Of a DNA stretch of 53,722 bases, positions 51,067 through 53,722 are shown piece by piece. The stretch lies in NCBI GenBank assembly GCA_025358075.1, contig JANYKU010000021.1:1-53722 (forward strand). The letters are read 5' to 3'. The translations under genes were made by a program, and so were the position numbers. Source of the DNA: Ilumatobacteraceae bacterium. Lineage in GTDB: Bacteria; Actinomycetota; Acidimicrobiia; Acidimicrobiales; Ilumatobacteraceae. Below the pieces are notes generated by a model. The model was given only the letters and a program-made list of their open reading frames with translations, was not told the origin of the DNA and did no database searches. How positions within the stretch are numbered: position 1 is the first letter of the stretch; every line of letters starts with the position of its first letter.

Positions 51067-51618
51067 GTGAGCAGCTACACCCCGTTGCCTGCCAGCGGTC
51101 ACACGGCTCGGTGGGTTGCGTGGGACGGCGGCGACGACGAGGTCACCGACTTTCGTTGGGAGAACGAGGGCTGGACGGTCAGCGGCCTCGTCAGCAGGGG
51201 ACGCGTGCAATACGTGCTGCGCCTCTCGGCATCGTGGCAGGTCCGCCAGTTCCTGCTGTTTCGAGACCTCGACGACCCCGACCTGTGGCTGGCCACCGCC
51301 GGCACGGCACGTTGGGGCGAGATGAACGGTGCGCACCGCGTCGAGCTCGACGGTTGCTACGACATCACCATGAACTGCACGCCGTTCACGAACACACTGC
51401 CAATCCGGCGCCTCCCGCTGCAGGTCGGCGACGGCGCAGAGCTGCCGGTCGTGAAGGTCGACGTCGAGACGCTCGACGCACGCGCGGTGATCCATCGCTA
51501 CATGCGCCTCGACACTCACCGCTGGGCGTTCGCCCATGGCGCCGAATCGGTCGAGTTCGACGTCGACCAGCACGGGCTGGTGATCGACTACCCCGGGCAC
51601 TTCCGTCGGGTCAGCTGA
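51067..51618 (+). CDS. Putative glycolipid-binding domain protein
   Basis: 183 aa. HTARWVAWDGGDDEVTDFRWENEGWTVSGLV opens the domain, QYVLRLSASWQVRQFLLF follows, and ELDGCYDITMNCTPFTNTLPIRRLPLQVGDGAELPVVKVDVETL is the characteristic TPFTNTLPIRRL block. FDVDQHGLVIDYPGHFRRV ends it. This is the putative glycolipid-binding family (formerly DUF1089). No signal peptide is seen, so it is probably cytoplasmic; ligand unverified. The GTG start at 51067 rests on the palindromic -10 box. Its end overlaps the galU stop by 8 nt in convergent orientation. It is an insertion between galU and moeA compared with the usual order. Confidence 0.88.
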   Translation: MSSYTPLPASGHTARWVAWDGGDDEVTDFRWENEGWTVSGLVSRGRVQYVLRLSASWQVRQFLLFRDLDDPDLWLATAGTARWGEMNGAHRVELDGCYDITMNCTPFTNTLPIRRLPLQVGDGAELPVVKVDVETLDARAVIHRYMRLDTHRWAFAHGAESVEFDVDQHGLVIDYPGHFRRVS

Positions 51619-52477
51619 CCCGAGACCGCAGGAAGCGACCGAACTCTTCGCCGATCGCCGGATCGTCGAGGGCGATGTTGACCACGGCGCTGAGCCATCC
51701 CAACGGCGTGCCCGTGTCGTAGCGAGCGATGTTCGACAACACGCCATGGAACGGACCCTTGGCGGCTTGGGCTCGCAGCGCGTCGGTGAGCTGGATCTCC
51801 CCACCACTGCCCGGCTGAACGTGCTCGAGCTCGGCGAACACGTCGGGGGTCAGCACGTATCGCCCGATGATGATCAGATCGCTGGGAGCGTCTTCGATGG
51901 CGGGCTTCTCGACCATCGTGCGGATCTGAACCACGCCGCTCGCGTCCATCTCCGTCGATGGATCGATCACGCCGTACGCACTGACTTCCTGCATCGGCAC
52001 GCGCTTCAGACCCACCACGCTGCCCCCCGTGGACTCGCACAACCTGGCCATCTGGTCGAGCAGTGACGAGTCGCCCATCAGCTCGTCGGGCAACAGCACG
52101 GCGAAGGGCTCGTCGCCAATGACGTCGGCGGCGCAGGCGACAGCATGCCCGAGTCCGAGTGGAGCGTGCTGGTGCACGAACGTGACCTGCACATCACGCC
52201 CGATCGCCTCGAGCCGCTTGGCCAAGGCATGCCGGCCAGTCGACCGCAACTTGCTGAGCACCTCGTCGGAGGGTTCGAAGTAGGCCTCGATGGAGGGCTT
52301 GCTGGGGCTGGTGACGATGACGATGCGGTCGATGCCGGCACCGACGGCCTCGTCGATGATCAGTTGCAATGCCGGGGTGTCGATGATCGGCAGGAGCTCT
52401 TTCGGAACCGCCTTGGTCGCCGGCAGGAACCGTGTACCGAGTCCGGCTGCGGGGATGACGGCGGCACGAACCTGCAT
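51611..52477 (-). CDS. galU: UTP-glucose-1-phosphate uridylyltransferase
   Basis: 288 aa. AAVIPAAGLGTRFLPATKAVPKELLPIIDTPALQLIIDEAV is the nucleotide-binding N-terminus (GLGTRxLPxTKxxPKE). FVHQHAPLGLGHAVACAADVIGDEPFAVLLPDELM carries the sugar and metal (Asp) site, and MVEKPAIEDAPSDLIIIGRYVL follows. It makes UDP-glucose for envelope polysaccharides and trehalose. The ATG at 52477 is 7 nt behind TAACAT, with no ribosome site, so the mRNA is probably leaderless. It is divergent from the Ruc-like gene; the CIRCE operator lies between them, closer to the Ruc side. Confidence 0.96.
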   Translation of the reverse strand: MQVRAAVIPAAGLGTRFLPATKAVPKELLPIIDTPALQLIIDEAVGAGIDRIVIVTSPSKPSIEAYFEPSDEVLSKLRSTGRHALAKRLEAIGRDVQVTFVHQHAPLGLGHAVACAADVIGDEPFAVLLPDELMGDSSLLDQMARLCESTGGSVVGLKRVPMQEVSAYGVIDPSTEMDASGVVQIRTMVEKPAIEDAPSDLIIIGRYVLTPDVFAELEHVQPGSGGEIQLTDALRAQAAKGPFHGVLSNIARYDTGTPLGWLSAVVNIALDDPAIGEEFGRFLRSRVS

Positions 52478-52484
52478 CTCGACG

Positions 52485-52490
52485 ATGTTA
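52485..52490 (-). promoter_or_regulatory. -10 box, galU
   Basis: TAACAT on the minus strand, 7 nt before the galU ATG; leaderless transcript inferred. Confidence 0.6.
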
Positions 52491-52514
52491 GGGCGCCACT
52501 GCCGCCCGCTAGCA

Positions 52515-52541
52515 TTAGCACTCGAACCTTTCGACTGCTAA
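52515..52541. promoter_or_regulatory. CIRCE element (HrcA operator)
   Basis: TTAGCACTC, nine bases, then GACTGCTAA. The consensus is TTAGCACTC-N9-GAGTGCTAA, so 17 of 18 arm bases and the spacing match. The right arm overlaps an extended -10 (TGCTAATAC) of the Ruc-like gene, which starts 17 nt downstream, so HrcA would block its transcription. Confidence 0.85.
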
Positions 52542-52558
52542 TACTCCGGCGGAGCGAT

Positions 52559-52903
52559 ATGCCTACCTACGTCTACAAGTTCATCGACACCGGCGAGACC
52601 ATCGAGGTCCAGCAGGCCTTCACCGACGAGGCCCTCACGCACGCCGAGCATCCGGAGACGGGTGAGAAGTTGCGGGTCAAGAAGGTTTTCACGCCGGTCG
52701 GCGTCACGTTCAGGGGCGGCGGTTTCTACAAGACCGATAGCCGCGGCGGCAAGTCGAAGTCGTCTGCATCGTCGTCGACGTCAACTTCCACCGACTCGTC
52801 GTCATCATCTTCTTCGTCCTCGTCGGGCGATTCGGGCAGCACCTCGGCCACGCCTGCGGCACCCGCATCGACCCCTGCCAAAGCTGCTTCAACCAGCGAC
52901 TGA
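52559..52903 (+). CDS. Ruc/FmdB-family protein lacking zinc-ribbon cysteines
   Basis: 114 aa. MPTYVYKFIDTGETIEVQQAFTDEALT aligns with the start of FmdB zinc-ribbon proteins, and KKVFTPVGVTFRGGGFYKTDSRGG with the rest of the fold. The protein contains no cysteine at all: the places of the two CxxC pairs read KFIDT and HAEHPE. The last 50 residues are a Ser/Thr/Ala-rich disordered tail. The mycobacterial homologue Rv0991c (Ruc), also beside galU, is known from memory as an HrcA-controlled redox-switched chaperone. A CIRCE site is kept here, so heat-shock control is likely, but the redox switch cannot work the same way. GGAG lies 4 nt before the ATG. Confidence 0.85.
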   Translation: MPTYVYKFIDTGETIEVQQAFTDEALTHAEHPETGEKLRVKKVFTPVGVTFRGGGFYKTDSRGGKSKSSASSSTSTSTDSSSSSSSSSSGDSGSTSATPAAPASTPAKAASTSD

Positions 52904-52913
52904 ACCTGGCGGT

Positions 52914-52932
52914 CGGCCGATACAGTCGGCCG
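52914..52932 (+). terminator. Small hairpin after Ruc-like gene
   Basis: CGGCCGA and TCGGCCG form a 7-bp stem with a 5-nt loop, 11 nt after the stop and without a U-run. A possible terminator or processing hairpin. Confidence 0.4.
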
Positions 52933-52975
52933 CGGCTTCCCCCAAACGTCGAATCGTTCCGTCGAGGGAGGTCGC

Positions 52976-53545
52976 GTGCACGTGCTTGCACGGATTCGTC
53001 TCGGGTTGGCCCGTCATCCATGGGCGTACTGGGTCGTGGTCTCGGTGGTGGCCGCCATGGTCGCAGTCAGCGCCTCGCGAGCGATGGCCGGCGTCGATGC
53101 GGCGCGACGGTCATGGGGCGAACAAGAGGCGGTGTGGGTGGCGTCGGCCGCAGTCGAACCGGGGCAACCCATCCGCGCCGATCGCCGTCAAGTCCCACGG
53201 GCTCTCGCACCCGAGTCAGCAGTCCGAGTCGCGCCCGTCGACGCGGTCGCTCGACAACGCATCGCTCGCGGCGCAATCATCACCGACGTCGATCTCGCGG
53301 CGCGCGATCCGGTCGGGCTCATTCCGGATGGCTGGGTTGCCATCGCCGTACCGGCCGCCGTCGGGCACTTCGCCGCCGGCGATCACGTGAGGGTGTACGC
53401 CCGTGAGCAGTTCGTTGCCGCCGGTGTGGTGATCGACCGCGGCGAATCAGACTTGATGGTGGCCATCCCCGTCGACGCCGCGCCGGCCATGGCCACCGCC
53501 CTCCTCGCCAACGCCGTGACGATCGCCCTCACCCCCGACCCGTGA
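52976..53545 (+). CDS. SAF-domain (CpaB-like) membrane protein
   Basis: 189 aa. One N-terminal membrane helix (HPWAYWVVVSVVAAMVAVSASRAMA, about residues 14-38) precedes a SAF domain: VWVASAAVEPGQPIRADRRQVPRALAPESAV, then ARQRIARGAIITDVDLA and GWVAIAVPAAVGHFAAGDHVRVYA. This is the layout of CpaB/RcpC-type pilus assembly and flagellar P-ring chaperone-like proteins. No pilus genes are seen. GAGGGAGG 4 nt before the GTG supports the start. It follows the Ruc-like gene with a hairpin between, an order I recall from other actinobacteria. The domain faces outside. Confidence 0.85.
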   Translation: MHVLARIRLGLARHPWAYWVVVSVVAAMVAVSASRAMAGVDAARRSWGEQEAVWVASAAVEPGQPIRADRRQVPRALAPESAVRVAPVDAVARQRIARGAIITDVDLAARDPVGLIPDGWVAIAVPAAVGHFAAGDHVRVYAREQFVAAGVVIDRGESDLMVAIPVDAAPAMATALLANAVTIALTPDP

Positions 53546-53584
53546 GACGGGGCGACCGACTCTTCTCTCCGTTGCGCCGTGGAG

Positions 53585-53596
53585 CGCCGAGCGCTC
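53585..53596. terminator. Small hairpin near window edge
   Basis: GAGCGC and GCGCTC (53582-53596) pair around CGA, just beyond the possible stop of a minus-strand frame; it could serve genes on either strand. The 177 bases after the SAF gene hold no other recognisable feature. Confidence 0.3.
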
Positions 53597-53721
53597 TACG
53601 TTCTGGTGCTTGGCAAGACGCGGGCAGACCATGGCCGGGGCTTGTCCCAGTGGTGGCCGACCGGTCGGCCGGCCCTCAACTTGGTCAGGAAATCTTGCGG
53701 CCCATCGAAGTCGGCAACCTC
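53596..53721 (-). CDS. Possible C-terminal end of a minus-strand gene
   Basis: A frame open from the window edge reads EVADFDGPQDFLTKLRAGRP and continues VGHHWDKPRPWSARVLPSTRT before TAG. Its composition is protein-like (balanced charged and aromatic residues), and a small hairpin follows the stop, but 41 residues are too few to name a family. A competing frame through the same bases is more Arg-rich and less credible. Confidence 0.3.
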   Translation of the reverse strand, partial: EVADFDGPQDFLTKLRAGRPVGHHWDKPRPWSARVLPSTRT

Positions 53722-53722
53722 G

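Noticed and set aside
53655..53670. 16-bp perfect palindrome GGCCGACCGGTCGGCC
   Set aside because: GC-only palindromes of this kind arise easily in GC-rich coding DNA; it falls in a possible coding frame and has no second copy in view.

Overview
The window is GC-rich (my impression is about 65 %, not counted), densely packed actinobacterial chromosome. Many features point to a member of the class Acidimicrobiia (Ilumatobacter-like): F420/LLM-type oxidoreductases, a mycofactocin-type SDR, a DUF501-Ppx pair, a SepX/GlpR-like protein beside galU-moeA, and many ATG/GTG starts set 6-8 nt behind a TANNNT -10 box, implying leaderless mRNAs. The lineage is inferred from protein families and style, not from a marker gene. 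No rRNA, phage, IS element or CRISPR array is visible. One tRNA-Ala(CGC) is present. No gene-free stretch exceeds 300 bases.

Layout. 1-2051: a +-strand run with the end of a CoxG-like protein, DUF501, a shortened Ppx/GppA-like protein and a RimJ-like acetyltransferase. 2092-5966: a small basic protein, an enoyl-CoA hydratase divergent from an unknown protein, an AbiEi/DUF559-like gene bracketed by two near-identical 45-bp palindromes, and a DUF459 SGNH protein. 6084-20276: a nucleoside uptake and salvage region with a BMP-type ABC transporter (lipoprotein, ATPase, two permeases), adenosine deaminase, uracil phosphoribosyltransferase, a phosphosugar mutase and an adenosine-kinase-like PfkB protein. 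It is interleaved with an acetylpolyamine/histone deacetylase, queF, a PhyH dioxygenase and an ECF sigma factor locus.

14709-16916 is the best candidate for an undescribed system. An ECF sigma factor lies between a secreted protein and a one-TM, anti-sigma-like protein, and these two flanking proteins share the same C-terminal extracytoplasmic domain. 20324-28781: M1 aminopeptidase, acyl-CoA ligase, a polytopic His-containing membrane protein coupled to a membrane-anchored degenerate cyclophilin, an L,D-transpeptidase, and a three-gene operon (43-aa ORF, ribbon-helix-helix regulator, DUF4097) behind a 21-bp palindromic operator. 28829-38915: catabolic genes for an unidentified, probably aromatic or cyclic, substrate (PaaX, hydrolase, two LLM oxidoreductases, enolase-superfamily enzyme, FAH hydrolase, acyl-CoA ligase, MDR reductase, Lrp, HPPD-like VOC protein).

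39017-46375: exported proteins (fasciclin, beta-propeller, polysaccharide deacetylase-like), an acyl-CoA dehydrogenase, a GGDEF-EAL protein and an SDR. 46446-53545: tRNA-Ala, SepX-like protein, molybdenum cofactor genes moaC, moaA and moeA, galU, and a Ruc/FmdB-type chaperone homologue. That homologue has lost its zinc cysteines but sits behind a near-perfect CIRCE (HrcA) operator. Two divergent gene pairs (3294/3320 and 51042/51067) appear to be driven by face-to-face -10 boxes that share the same TA dinucleotide.
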